A DNA stretch of 64,000 nucleotides from positions 1,860,001-1,924,000 of the forward strand of contig NZ_JAUSZH010000001.1 in the NCBI RefSeq assembly GCF_030817355.1, read 5' to 3'. Shown here one piece after another: positions 37,695 through 50,298 of the stretch. A model generated the notes under the pieces. That model was given only the letters and a program-made list of their open reading frames with translations, had not been told where the DNA came from and did not search any database. The translations under genes and the position numbers were made by a program. The stretch's first letter is position 1. The number at the start of each line of letters is the position of its first letter. Source of the stretch: Streptomyces sp. V1I1. Its GTDB lineage: Bacteria; Actinomycetota; Actinomycetes; Streptomycetales; Streptomycetaceae.

Positions 37695-38753
37695 GTGCGC
37701 CACGACGGTGCCTCGTCCCACCCGGCCCAGCCGCCCCTGAACACCCACACGCCAGAGACGCCCTTGACCGCGGAGACCACCATCGAGGTGGAGCATTTAC
37801 GAGAGGCGGGCACGCCCCGCAGCAGCGGCGAGGACAACGAGCATGTCAAGGCGCTCACCGACGTGGAGGACCGGCTGCCGCCGATCATCGTGCACCGTCC
37901 CACCATGCGGGTCATCGACGGCATGCACCGGCTGCGTGCCGCCAAGCTGCGCGGAGCGCGGCGCATCCGGGCCCGGTACTTCGAGGGCGACGAGGCGGAC
38001 GCATTCGTCCTCGCGGTGCGCACCAACGTCTCGCACGGTCTGCCGCTCTCCCTGAGCGACCGCCGCGCCGCCGCGGCGCGCATCGTCGCCACCCATCCGC
38101 GCTGGTCCGACCGCCGGATAGCGGCCGCCACCGGCCTCGCCGCCCGGACGGTGGCCTCGCTGCGCCAGGAGACCGGCGTGGACGGCACCGCCGGCGGCAC
38201 CCGGCGGATCGGCCAGGACGGCGAGGAGCGGCCGGTCAGCAGCGCAGAAGGGCGCCGCATCACCGGGGAGTTGATCGCCGGGGACCCGGAGCTGTGACTG
38301 CGCGCGGTGGCCCGGCAGGCCGGCATCTCACCGGAGACGGTGCGTGACGTGCGCAACCGTATCCGGCGCGGCGAGGACCCGACGCCGCCCCGGGGGACCG
38401 TGAACCGCTCCGAGGTCGAGCCGGAACGGGCGGAGGGCGGGCCCGGCCGGGACGGGCAGACCCGCCGCGCCGGCGGCGTCCGCCGCGTGCCCGTCCCGCC
38501 CCGGCGCCCACCGCCTGCTCCGGCGGCTGCGCAACGACCCGGCGCTGCGGCTCAGCGAACCGGCCGGGCCCTGCTCCGGCTGCTCGACGCCCAGGCTATA
38601 GGCGAGGACGGCTGGCGACGGATCGCGGCGAGCGTGCCCCCGCACAGCAGGCAGATGACCGTGCAGGCCGCCCTCGGCTGCGCGCAGGCGTGGCGGGAGT
38701 TCGCCCAACGCCTGGATCCGGAGGTGGAGTCGGTGGAGCCGCCGAACAGTTGA
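37695..38753 (+). pseudogene. StrR-like ParB-domain transcriptional activator with in-frame TGA
   Basis: The N-terminal half has the ParB/Sulfiredoxin-type domain of StrR family pathway activators: LPPIIVHRPTMRVIDGMHRL then RAAKLRGARRIRARYFEG. A helix-turn-helix follows (RIVATHPRWSDRRIAAATGL). A TGA at 38295-38297 interrupts GDPEL-LRAVARQAGISPE, after which the same frame continues with a second helix-turn-helix to 38753. Reading through gives 352 residues, the size of StrR. One CGA-to-TGA change would explain it. Such activators usually sit in antibiotic clusters, so this may be a decayed remnant of one. GTG 37695 is the likeliest start. Confidence 0.65.
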
Positions 38754-38817
38754 GAGACGGCACGTCCGGCGCGCGGTACCGAGACCGCGCGCCGGACGCC
38801 TCCTCGCACCCGGCTCC

Positions 38818-39190
38818 TCAGGTCTCGCTCCGCCGGACCCGCACCGTCCCGTCGCGCATCGCGAGGCAGGCGAGCATGCCGACGAGGAGCATGCCCACCG
38901 GCAGCCACAGGGCGCCGGAGACGGCGTCGGCCACCGCCCCGGCGTCGGAGCCGTTCCCGGCGGAGGCCATCCCGCGCTGGAGCAGGACGCTCACCGCGGC
39001 GCTGCCGAAGACGCTGCCCACCTGGCGCGCGGTGTTGTAGACGCCGGACGCGGCGCCCATCACCGGGCCCGGAATCTCGCGGGTCGCCACATGGGCGAGG
39101 GGCGAGAACAGCGAGCCGGTGCCGATGCCGCACAGCGTGAGCGCCAGGACCCACGCCCACACCGGGGTCGCGGCCACCCGAGTACCAGGC
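38818..39190 (-). pseudogene. MFS drug exporter (DHA2 type), C-terminal fragment
   Basis: Encodes the last ~120 residues of an EmrB/QacA-type exporter: WAWVLALTLCGIGTGSLFSP, then GPVMGAASGVYNTARQVGSV and a final membrane helix LWLPVGMLLVGMLACLAM. The first dozen helices are missing; the frame is cut at about 39190, where a streptogramin-lyase fragment on the plus strand begins. Confidence 0.65.
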
Positions 39191-39383
39191 ACACCGCATC
39201 GGGCGACTCACCACTCACGGCACCGTCACCGAGTTCGCTTTGCCCACCGCGGGCTGCGGACCGTTCGGCACCGCCGCCGGACCCGACGGCGCCCTCTGGT
39301 TCACCGAGTCCACTGTCGACCGCATCGGCCGGATCACCACTGCCGGCCACGCCATCGAACTGATCACCAAGCCCTACCCGTGA
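39183..39383 (+). pseudogene. Streptogramin B lyase (Vgb-like), C-terminal fragment
   Basis: Plus-strand frame without a start codon encoding HRIGRLTTHGTVTEFALPT, then AAGPDGALWFTESTVDRIGR and ITKPYP before the stop. These are two blades of the seven-bladed propeller of virginiamycin B lyase-type proteins. The fragment abuts the truncated exporter, so both lost their 5' parts at one junction. Confidence 0.6.
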
Positions 39384-39614
39384 ACCGAACCGCCCCCGAA
39401 AGAAACCGCATGACCAGTCCACCGCCCTGCCCGGTCGCGTGTTCGACGCTGTAGCCGGACGTCATATGCAGATCTGCCGACCGGATGCGCTCCCCGTCAG
39501 ATCTGCCGTCCCGTTTCACTGTCTACCCGCCCGTCTGCCCCAGCGCTTCCCCGTGCTGCCCGGGGAAGACGTCGCCGCCGCAGTCGGGCAGGAGGGCAGC
39601 GCTTTGGGACTACT

Positions 39615-39800
39615 GGCCTGACGCACCATCAGGATGAGCGTCACGTGAGCGTCGAGACTGCCGTGCGCCGTCCTTGCGAACCGGTGGCACGACGTTTCGT
39701 CACCCCCACGTCACTGGCCGAAACCGCAGGTCAGAGACGTTCGTCGGGGATACGGCACACTCCACGTCGTGTGCCTTGGGAAACAGGTCGGCCCCACCCG
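39615..39800 (-). repeat. rumA 3'-end repeat, copy 3a (degenerate)
   Basis: Minus-strand ADLFPKAHDVECA resembles the rumA tail but is mutated and has lost its stop. It is preceded on the plus strand by CAGGTCAGA, the motif found beside the other copies. Two GAGCGTC repeats 11 bases apart (39636, 39647) lie to its left. Confidence 0.5.
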
Positions 39801-39824
39801 CCCAGAGCTTGGGTGCAAGAAGAA

Positions 39825-40000
39825 CCAGCAGGTCAGAGGCTCTTCGCGGCGGGCTCCAGAATCGCGACACACTCCACATGGTGCGTCATCGGAAAGATGT
39901 CGGCCTGAACAGATCCCAGAAACTCCCTGGTCAGAGCCGGTTTCTCGGCTCATCGTCCTTCGTGTGAACGGCCAGAGCGTCGAACGAGCGTCAAAGACGA
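39825..40000 (-). repeat. rumA 3'-end repeat, copy 3b
   Basis: Minus strand QADIFPMTHHVECVAILEPA with stop at 39833-39835, almost identical to copy 2. To the right are CTGGTCAGAGCCG, a GAGCCG-N6-CGGCTC stem-loop (39934-39951) with a different loop from copy 2, and GAGCGTC repeats at 39975 and 39986. It lies directly at the left border of the NRPS cluster. Confidence 0.7.
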
Positions 40001-40002
40001 GA

Positions 40003-40150
40003 GTCCCGCGAGGAGGTGCGGAGAACAGCAGCACCAGGCCGCCCAGCGCCGGCAGCAGCCCGGCGACGAACCTGAACCGATGACCAAGCCGACGACGATC
40101 ACCACGACGAAGTTGATCAGCGGGACCACGGGCACGACGAGCGGCATGGT
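40003..40150 (-). pseudogene. ABC-2 permease remnant
   Basis: Two minus-strand pieces, PLINFVVVIVVGLVIG and RFVAGLLPALGGLVLLFS, join across a one-base frameshift into the central hydrophobic region of a DrrB-type ABC-2 permease. No start or ATPase partner is present. Confidence 0.4.
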
Positions 40151-40175
40151 GCCCGCTGCAAGCGACAAAGCTCAG

Positions 40176-41558
40176 TCAATCGCTGTCTTTCGGTCGGATG
40201 TTGTGGTTGAACCGGAACAGGTTGTGCGGATCGTGCAGCGTCTTTACGCGTCGCAGCCGCTCGAAGTCCTCGGCCGCGAAGAGTTCCCGCACCTGCTCCT
40301 GGCGGACCGGGGCGCCGTCGTTGTAGACGGAGTTGAGGCTGCGGCCGACGGTCCACTGCTTCAGGGCGTCGTAGACGCGCTGGTGGACCGGCCGGGCTGC
40401 GGTGGACGGCGCGGCCGTGCCGCCGGTCATCACTCGCAGCATGTACGCGGCGTCACGGCCCCCGACCGCGCCCGGATCGGTGGGCCGGCGGGCGAAGGCC
40501 CCGCCGAGGTGACGGATGTCGACGATGCAGGGGACGGTCGCATCGGGTCCGGCCACCTCCACGACGGTCCGCAGGGCCCTGGGATCGAGTTCGCTCAGCA
40601 GGACGTTCCCGCCGAAGTAGGCATGCGGGACGTGCGGGTCCTGGTAGATGGTGCCGACCTCCGTGTACGGCATCTCCCGGACGGTGTCGATCAGACGCGG
40701 GCCGAGAGCGCGCAGGGGCGCCACGAGCCGTTCGCCCCCCTCGGCGGAGCCCGTGAAGGCGATCCGAACGTGTGCGACGTAGCGTCCGCGCAGCGGCTCG
40801 GGGACGGACGGCAACGGTGGGAAGGTCATGACGCCGATCGAGGAGGTGAGTTCCTCGGGCAGCGTGAGGGTCCACGCGCGGTAGGCCTGCAGCAGGTCGA
40901 CGGGGTGGTCCGCGGCGAAGTGGAGGCCGCCGCCGTAGATCCTGGTCACCGGCACGAGGGCGGTCTCGATGGCGGTGACGGCGCCGAAGTTGCCGCCGCC
41001 ACCGCGCAGCGCCCAGAACAGGTCGGTGTCGGATCCGGCCGTGACGTGGCGCAGCGCGCCGTCGGCGGTGACGATGTCGATGGCGCGGACGTAGTCGCTG
41101 GCGTAACCGGTCCGGCGGCCGAGCAGGCCGACACCGCCGCCGAGGAGGTAGCCGACGACGCCGATGTGCGGAGCTGAGCCGTTGACAGGGGCCAGACCGT
41201 ACGGGGCGGCCCGCTCGATGACCTCTCCCCACAGCACGCCGGCCTGGGCTCTGACGGTTCCGCCCTCCGCGTCCACCACGACGGCCTTCATCCGGCGGGT
41301 GGTGATGAGTACGCCCTCACCGTCCAGGGCCGTGACGATGCCGTGTCCGGTGGACTGCACGGCGACGGGCAGCCGCCGCTCGGCGGCGAAGCGGACCGCG
41401 GCGCGCACGTCCTCGGGGCGGGTGGCGCCGACGACGACGGCGGGCCGGTGCCGGAAGCCGGTCTGGAAACCGGTCCGTTCCTCGTCGTATCCTCGGCTGC
41501 CGGGCAGCAGGACGGGTCCTCGCACCTCCGCGGCCAGCGTCTCCACGTCCGCGCTCAT
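40176..41558 (-). CDS. FAD-linked oxidase, berberine-bridge-enzyme type
   Basis: 460-residue oxidoreductase with the PCMH-type FAD domain: PAVVVGATRPEDVRAAVRFA, then the QSTGHG histidine that typically bears 8-alpha-histidyl FAD, LLGGGVGLLGRRTGYASD, and a C-terminal BBE segment KTLHDPHNLFRFNHNI. ATG 41558 follows GGGAGGAGAAC; longer frames upstream overlap the next gene. It is the last gene on the left of the cluster. Enzymes of this family perform two-electron oxidations including ring formation and aromatisation, so a role in chromophore oxidation is possible, but it could also lie outside the pathway. Confidence 0.75.
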   Translation of the reverse strand: MSADVETLAAEVRGPVLLPGSRGYDEERTGFQTGFRHRPAVVVGATRPEDVRAAVRFAAERRLPVAVQSTGHGIVTALDGEGVLITTRRMKAVVVDAEGGTVRAQAGVLWGEVIERAAPYGLAPVNGSAPHIGVVGYLLGGGVGLLGRRTGYASDYVRAIDIVTADGALRHVTAGSDTDLFWALRGGGGNFGAVTAIETALVPVTRIYGGGLHFAADHPVDLLQAYRAWTLTLPEELTSSIGVMTFPPLPSVPEPLRGRYVAHVRIAFTGSAEGGERLVAPLRALGPRLIDTVREMPYTEVGTIYQDPHVPHAYFGGNVLLSELDPRALRTVVEVAGPDATVPCIVDIRHLGGAFARRPTDPGAVGGRDAAYMLRVMTGGTAAPSTAARPVHQRVYDALKQWTVGRSLNSVYNDGAPVRQEQVRELFAAEDFERLRRVKTLHDPHNLFRFNHNIRPKDSD

Positions 41559-41623
41559 CCGTTGTTCTCCTCCCGTGGACGGCGGGCCGCCGTCCCGTGT
41601 GTGCCGCCCGGTCGACTGGTCCG

Positions 41624-43006
41624 CTACCGCAGGTACGAGTTGTCCTGCACCCAGTGGAAGCCACGGCCGACCAGCGGGAAGGTGCCGAGATCGCGGCGGC
41701 GCAGATGCAGGCGGAGGTGGTAGCCGTCGGCGTCGCCCTCCAGGATCAGGCGGTCGTCGGCCGGGCGCTCGAAGGTGAACGTCACTTGCCACTTGGGGTC
41801 GGCCATCTTGGTCAGCGCGACCGAACGGGCGTTCATGTCGATCGCCGCCATGCAGGGGTCGAGCGAGTCGTCCATGTGCTGGATGGCCACGGCGTCGACG
41901 GAGTCCACGACGACTCGGCGCCAGCGCTGGCCGTCGGTCGTCATGGGCGGGTGCCGCTCGCCGTCGATGGAGAAGTCGGTGACGTCCCAGACGCCGTACA
42001 ACTCGGGCTTTTCCCGTCCGCCCCCGTGGTTCTTCCAGAACGACCAGTCGTTGCGCAGCTGTGCGCCGAGCAGCCAGAGCCCCGCCCCGGCCTGCAGTGC
42101 GGTGGCGATCCGGTTCGCCCGGCGGGAGCGGAAGAGGTCCGCGGGGGCGGCCGCGGGGACCCGGCGCTCCGTGAGCAGGGCTTCGGCCAGGCGAGGCGTG
42201 TGCGGGGCCAGCAGAAGCAGGCTGAGCAGGAGGAGGTGGAAGGAGTGGACCTTGACGGGGACGTCGAAGGTCATGTTGAGGAGAAGCACCTGGGCCATCT
42301 CCGCGGCCGACACCAGCGCGCCCAGCGACGCCGTGCGCGGAACGATGAGCAGCAGCCCGCCCGCGATCTCCGCACAGCCGAGCAGCATCTGGTACGGCTT
42401 CGAGGACCCCGTCTGCGCCCACAGCAGGCCCATCGGGCTGAGGTCGCCGAGCGGCTCGACGAGCTTGGACGGCGGCAGCTGGAACTGGAGCGGGACGGCC
42501 TTGGCCGCGCCGTAGGAGAACATCTGCCCCGCGAGGCAGAAACGGGCGGCCAGGCGGACCCACTTGTCCAGCGCCGCGTAGTCCGTCCGGTTCCGGTCCA
42601 GCACCGACCAGACCGGGGTGGCCGCGGCGGCGCCCGCGAGCCAGCAGAGCTGCCCCGCCCAGGTGTGCGGGTCGTCGCCGCCGTCGAAGCGGTCACCCAA
42701 CTCCCTGCCGAGGACCCGGAGGGACATCCAGTTCCGCACCGGGCGTACCTCCCAGAGCTTCGCCCAGGAGTCGGCCGCTTCCTGGAGACGCCCCATTCCG
42801 CCCCCGCGCAAGGCCAGATAGACCTGAGGGGAGGTCAGGCAGTACAGGCCGGCGTAGGCGAAACCGAACCGGTAGGCGGCGCGGGCGGCCCCGGTCCAGG
42901 GAGGCGGGGCCGGGGAGGCGCCGGCCGACGGGACCACCCGTCGGGCCGCCCGGCCGGCCGGTGAGGACGCGACGGTCCGCAGCCACTTGCCTACTCGCAC
43001 CTTCAT
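41624..43006 (-). CDS. DoxX-like multi-pass membrane protein
   Basis: 460-residue protein with several hydrophobic helices: AYRFGFAYAGLYCLTSPQVY, WAGQLCWLAGAAAATPVW, then MFSYGAAKAVPLQF and LLGCAEIAGGLLLIVP as in DoxX/HTTM-like proteins, and HSFHLLLLSLLLLAPHTP. A soluble C-terminal domain of about 150 residues begins near ELYGVWDVTDFSIDG. No cofactor motif is visible. It is co-directional with the oxidase and the methyltransferase. Function is unknown; it could serve in redox at the membrane or in export. Confidence 0.55.
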   Translation of the reverse strand: MKVRVGKWLRTVASSPAGRAARRVVPSAGASPAPPPWTGAARAAYRFGFAYAGLYCLTSPQVYLALRGGGMGRLQEAADSWAKLWEVRPVRNWMSLRVLGRELGDRFDGGDDPHTWAGQLCWLAGAAAATPVWSVLDRNRTDYAALDKWVRLAARFCLAGQMFSYGAAKAVPLQFQLPPSKLVEPLGDLSPMGLLWAQTGSSKPYQMLLGCAEIAGGLLLIVPRTASLGALVSAAEMAQVLLLNMTFDVPVKVHSFHLLLLSLLLLAPHTPRLAEALLTERRVPAAAPADLFRSRRANRIATALQAGAGLWLLGAQLRNDWSFWKNHGGGREKPELYGVWDVTDFSIDGERHPPMTTDGQRWRRVVVDSVDAVAIQHMDDSLDPCMAAIDMNARSVALTKMADPKWQVTFTFERPADDRLILEGDADGYHLRLHLRRRDLGTFPLVGRGFHWVQDNSYLR

Positions 43007-43046
43007 CGTTCATCACCTTCGCAAGGGCCGTCTTCGGTGGTCGCGG

Positions 43047-43769
43047 TCAGCTACGGCGGAAGCGTCCGAGCCAGGCGTGCACGTCGAGGAGTTCGGACGT
43101 GGTCGGGATGATGCCCCGTATGTGGGTCTCGTCGATCGACTCCACCGTCCAGCCGTCGGCGAAGCCGTGGCGCAAGTGGTCGGCGGAGCGCTTGAGGCCG
43201 GGCGGCTCGTCGTTGTCCGGAAGCGGCGCCGGTATCTCCTCGATGGCCTCGGCGAGCCGCGCCTGCATCTCCGCGGACCCCCGGTCGCTGATCGAGAGGA
43301 TGTGCGCCACCGCCCCCGGGCGGCAGGCCCGGTGCAGGGCCGCCGCGTAGGAACGCAGAGTGTCGCCCTCGAAGGTGTGGGCGAGGCCGGAGTCGATCAC
43401 GGTGTCGAAGCGCCCTTCCCAGCCCTTGAGGTCGAGGGCGTCGGCGACTTCGAAGACGGCGTCGAGTCCGCGTGCCCCCGCCTTGTCCCGGGCGAGGGAG
43501 ATCGCCGTCGGGGACAGGTCCAACCCTGTCACCGCGTACCCCTTGCCCGCCAGGTGGAGGGCGTCCTCACCGGTGCCGCAGCCCGCGTCGAGGACCGCGC
43601 CGCCGATGAGTCCCGCTTCCTCAAGGGCGACGTAGGCGGGCTGGGGCGCCCCGATGTCCCACGGCGGGCGTTTGCCGAAAGGGCTCTCCCCGCGGTAAAC
43701 GGCGTCGAACACCTCGGTCATCGGGGCGGGTCCGTCGGGTGCGGCGACAGGTTCAGTCATGGCTGCCAT
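43047..43769 (-). CDS. SAM-dependent methyltransferase, Ecm18-like candidate
   Basis: 240-residue class I methyltransferase: SAM motif I VLDAGCGTGEDALHLAG, acidic motif II region GLDLSP, and motif III-type FDTVIDSGLAHTF. In echinomycin biosynthesis a small methyltransferase of this size (Ecm18) turns the disulfide bridge of triostin into a thioacetal. Position beside the dithiol oxidase, exporter and UvrA-like genes supports the same role, but sequence alone cannot separate it from other small methyltransferases. ATG 43769 is chosen over 43760; the two differ by three residues. Confidence 0.7.
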   Translation of the reverse strand: MAAMTEPVAAPDGPAPMTEVFDAVYRGESPFGKRPPWDIGAPQPAYVALEEAGLIGGAVLDAGCGTGEDALHLAGKGYAVTGLDLSPTAISLARDKAGARGLDAVFEVADALDLKGWEGRFDTVIDSGLAHTFEGDTLRSYAAALHRACRPGAVAHILSISDRGSAEMQARLAEAIEEIPAPLPDNDEPPGLKRSADHLRHGFADGWTVESIDETHIRGIIPTTSELLDVHAWLGRFRRS

Positions 43770-43837
43770 GATTGCGTCGCCCCCCGGTGCGTCCTCGGTC
43801 TCTTGCGGACTTCTGTCAGGGAGGCACCGCCCGCCGG

Positions 43838-44652
43838 TCAGCGCGAGCCGTACTTGCGGACCGCGAGCGGGGCGAACACCGCGATCAGGCCGACCGACCA
43901 GGCCACGGTCTGGAGGACGTAGCTCGTCGCCGGGCCCCCGGTGAACAGTGCGCGCAGGGCGTTCACGGCCGCCGTCATGGGGCTGTGGGCAGCGTACGCC
44001 TGGAGCCAGCCCGGCATCGTGTCGGTAGGTACGAACGCCGAGGAGATCAGTGTGAACGGGAAGATCCACACGCCGCCGACCGCCTGGGCGGCTTCCGCGT
44101 TGCGCACCGACAGCCCGAGGTAGGCGGCGAACCACGACACCGCGTAGCCGAACAGCAGCAACAGCAGCAGGTCGGCCAGCGCGGGCAGGAGGCCGTTGTG
44201 GAACCGGAAGCCGACCAGCACGCCGACTCCCACGGTCACACAGGCCACGCCGACGTTGCGGAAGATCTCCGACAGCGTGCGTCCGATGAGCACGGCGGTA
44301 CGGCTCATCGGCATCGAGCGGAAGCGGTCCATGAGGCCCTCGCGCATCTCGGCGGCGACCCCGATGGTCGTGCCGGCGGCGGAGCCGTAGAGCGCCATCT
44401 GGACGAGGACGCCGGGCAGTAGGAACTGGGCGTAGCGTTCGCCGCCGACGTCCATGGCGCCGCCGAAGACGTACGTGAACAGCAGGATGAACATCACCGG
44501 CTGGACCAGCGAGAACATCACCAGATCGGGGCTGCGCAGCACGTGCCGCACGTTGCGCAGGGTCATCTGCCACACGTCGGAGAGCCACCACCCGAAGGTG
44601 TTCCGCGACTGCGTGTACGACGTGCCGCTCTCCCGTGTCAGGGTGGTGGAGG

Positions 44653-44656
<4 letters not shown>
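43838..44656 (-). CDS. ABC-2 transporter permease, DrrB type
   Basis: 272-residue permease with about six membrane helices: SLVQPVMFILLFTYVFGGAM near the start, LLPGVLVQMALYGSAAGTTI, and MREGLMDRFRSMPMSRTAVL, the typical ABC2 signature loop. Its ATG overlaps the ATPase stop (ATGA). It should export the cluster's product together with that ATPase, as DrrAB does for daunorubicin. Confidence 0.85.
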
Positions 44657-45636
<980 letters not shown>

Positions 45637-45698
45637 CTGCCGTGGTTCCTTTCCGGATCCGACGCAACCCTGAATTGAGTGGTGGCGGGGCAACCGGT

Positions 45699-46637
45699 TC
45701 AGCGGCGCACAGCGCCGAGCAACGCCGACATGTGGATGGCGTCGGCGGCCGCGGCGCCCGCCGCGGCCGACACGGTGACCGACTGCTTCCAGCGGCTGGT
45801 CAGGTCCCCGGCCGCGTACAGGCCCGGAACGCTGGTGCACTGGGAGGCGTCGACGCCGATGAAGCCGGCGTCGTCGACCGTCAGCTTCAGCTCTTCGGCG
45901 GTCCGCCTGACGACGGGTTGCTGCCGCTGTCGTGGCGTCCAGACCAGTGTCTCCCGCTCCAGGACCCGGCCGTCGTCCAACTCGACTGCGTACAAAGCCC
46001 CTTGGCGGTGGTGCAGGCGGCGGACCGTTCCCGTGACGACCTCGCCCCCGCTGCTCCGCGCCGTCGCGCGAGCGGTCTCCAGGCCGGGCATGGACTCCTG
46101 GCAGATCGCGATGGTGTCCTCACTCCAGGCGAGGAAGGCCACGGCCGACAGTCCCGCGAGTTCCGCGTTGTCGGCGACGGTCGCCCAGCGCCCGCCGGCG
46201 TTCTCCTCGCCGAGGCAGAACGGACAGTGGATCACGCTGCGGCCCCAGCACTCCGCGAAACCGTCCACGTCGGCCGGGTGGACGTCCACGACACCGGTGG
46301 CGAGCAGAACGGTTCGGGCCTCGACGGTCTCACCGCCGCCGACGGCGACCCGGAAGCCTCCGCCCGGAGCGGGGGTCACACTTTCGGCGTCGGCCTCCAG
46401 CCGCTCGACGGTCGCGTACCGGGAGAGTTCCCGCCAGGCGCGCGCCCGGAACTCGCCGGGCGTGACGCCGTCCATTCCGACATGGCCGTGAACACCCGCC
46501 GACGCGCTGTTGCGCGGTGCCCGAGGGCTGTCCACGACGGTCACCGGGTGCCGGTATCTGGCCAGGCTGAGCGCCGCGGTGAGCCCGGCGGGGCCGGCTC
46601 CCACGATCACGGTGGTGTGGTCGGCGTGCGAGGACAT
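45699..46637 (-). CDS. Thioredoxin-reductase-like dithiol oxidase, Ecm17/GliT/HlmI type
   Basis: 312-residue flavoprotein: FAD-binding TTVIVGAGPAGLTAALSLAR, the redox-active CxxC in SVIHCPFCLGEE (C138 and C141), NAD-type second domain and a C-terminal GLYAAGDLTSRWKQSVTVSA. Enzymes of this group close disulfide bonds in natural products such as echinomycin, gliotoxin and holomycin. The cluster predicts two N-methyl-cysteines per dimer, which gives an obvious substrate. ATG 46637 is used because GAAGGGA lies upstream. A housekeeping thioredoxin reductase is unlikely given the position and the divergent CPFC motif. Confidence 0.85.
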   Translation of the reverse strand: MSSHADHTTVIVGAGPAGLTAALSLARYRHPVTVVDSPRAPRNSASAGVHGHVGMDGVTPGEFRARAWRELSRYATVERLEADAESVTPAPGGGFRVAVGGGETVEARTVLLATGVVDVHPADVDGFAECWGRSVIHCPFCLGEENAGGRWATVADNAELAGLSAVAFLAWSEDTIAICQESMPGLETARATARSSGGEVVTGTVRRLHHRQGALYAVELDDGRVLERETLVWTPRQRQQPVVRRTAEELKLTVDDAGFIGVDASQCTSVPGLYAAGDLTSRWKQSVTVSAAAGAAAADAIHMSALLGAVRR

Positions 46638-46920
46638 CGGTCTGATCCCTTCCGTCGGGCGGCGTGAGCGGGGTCCGTCCACCGTGGGTGCGGTCCGGCA
46701 GGCGCGCGGTGGGGAACGCCGGAACGGGCTGTCAGCGGGCGGAGGCCGTCGGCCCGCATTGTGGTCGCCGCCGCGGTGCGGGAGAGGTACGGGCGAAAGA
46801 GGTGAGCCAGACAGTCGTGCGCGTACGGCGGTGTGAGCAACGTCGACTTTCGGCCCGGCGCAGGCCGGCCACGGTCAACGCCCCCTGTCACCAGGCGGGG
46901 GCCGGGCGGGCCGCGTCGTG

Positions 46921-49299
<2,379 letters not shown>

Positions 49300-49403
49300 G
49301 TTGTCCCTCCCGTTTGTCGGACGCGGCATGCCTTCGTCAGGTGACGTGGTGACGAGTTCCTGAACGTCCCGGTTCATGGGACTCAAGCGTATACCTGCAA
49401 AGT

Positions 49404-49458
49404 CGGTTGAGGCTTTTGGGGGAGCTACGCGGATTCTTTAGGATAAAGTCTCAAACCG
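49404..49458. promoter_or_regulatory. Inverted repeat upstream of MerR-type gene
   Basis: CGGTTGAGGCTTT at 49404 and AAAGTCTCAAACCG ending at the GTG start form an imperfect inverted repeat (one gap, one mismatch). It is a plausible operator for autoregulation and for control of the divergent uvrA-like gene. Confidence 0.4.
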
Positions 49459-50231
49459 TGAAGCACCTGCGTCCGTTCGACCTGGCCCGTGAGCACGGCA
49501 TCTCCACCCAGGCGGTCCGCAACTACGAGCGGGACGGGTTCATCCCGCTCGCCCAGCGCACCCCGTCCGGCTACCGCACCTACACCGAGACCCACGCGGC
49601 GGCCCTGCGCGCCTATCTGGCGCTCGTCCAGGCGTACGGGTACGCCACGGGCGGAGAGATCATGCGGTCGCTCAACACCGGCGACCTCGACGCCGCGCTG
49701 ACGGCCGTCGACCGCGGCCACGCCCAACTGCTCCGCGACCGAAGCACGCTGGACGCGGTGGGACGGGCGGTGGAGCACCTCACCTCCGCCCCCGGCCTCG
49801 CCGAGCACACGTCCGCCGGCAGCGAGCCGCTGAGCATCGGCGAACTCGCGCGCCGTCTGGGGGTGACCGCGGCGACCCTGCGGAACTGGGAAGCGGTGGG
49901 CATCCTGACCCCGGCGCGCGAGCCAGTCACCGGCCACCGCTCGTTCGACGCCCCGGACGTACGCGACGCCGAGCTGACCCATCTCCTGCGGCGCGGGGGC
50001 TACCCGCTGGAGCACATCCGCACGGTGGTCCGGCAGATCCGCACGGCCGGCGGCACCGAGGCGCTGTCCGCCGCCCTCGACGACTGGCGGCGACGGCTCA
50101 CAGCACGCGGCGTATCCATGCTCGGCGCGGCGGCCCAGCTCGGCGGGTACGTGGCCCATTTGGGCGTCCCAGCCGGACCGCCGGCCACCACGGAACCGGC
50201 TCCCGCGCCGGGGCCCCCGCCGACGGTTTGA
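49458..50231 (+). CDS. MerR-type regulator with two helix-turn-helix domains
   Basis: 257-residue protein starting at GTG 49458. The first MerR DNA-binding domain is FDLAREHGISTQAVRNYERD followed by GFIPLAQR; a second complete one appears near residue 128 as LSIGELARRLGVTAATLRNW followed by EAVGILTPAR. MerR proteins normally have one such domain and a coiled coil; here the halves are joined by a helical linker. It is divergent from the uvrA-like gene and upstream of the esterase-like gene, so it may sense the product or DNA damage. Confidence 0.8.
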   Translation: MKHLRPFDLAREHGISTQAVRNYERDGFIPLAQRTPSGYRTYTETHAAALRAYLALVQAYGYATGGEIMRSLNTGDLDAALTAVDRGHAQLLRDRSTLDAVGRAVEHLTSAPGLAEHTSAGSEPLSIGELARRLGVTAATLRNWEAVGILTPAREPVTGHRSFDAPDVRDAELTHLLRRGGYPLEHIRTVVRQIRTAGGTEALSAALDDWRRRLTARGVSMLGAAAQLGGYVAHLGVPAGPPATTEPAPAPGPPPTV

Positions 50232-50298
50232 GACCTCGCGGCCCGGTGTGTCCGACCGCTGCACCGCGGCATCGCAGTAAGCCTCAACGGGTCTTTCA

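Noticed and set aside
40176..42563. A 795-codon frame that would extend the BBE-type oxidase upstream
   Set aside because: The extension is the membrane-protein gene in another frame; the oxidase start at 41558 has a clear ribosome binding site.
46638..46920. Possible small gene between the dithiol oxidase and the uvrA-like gene
   Set aside because: The open frames are Arg/Pro-rich shadows without ribosome binding site; treated as intergenic.
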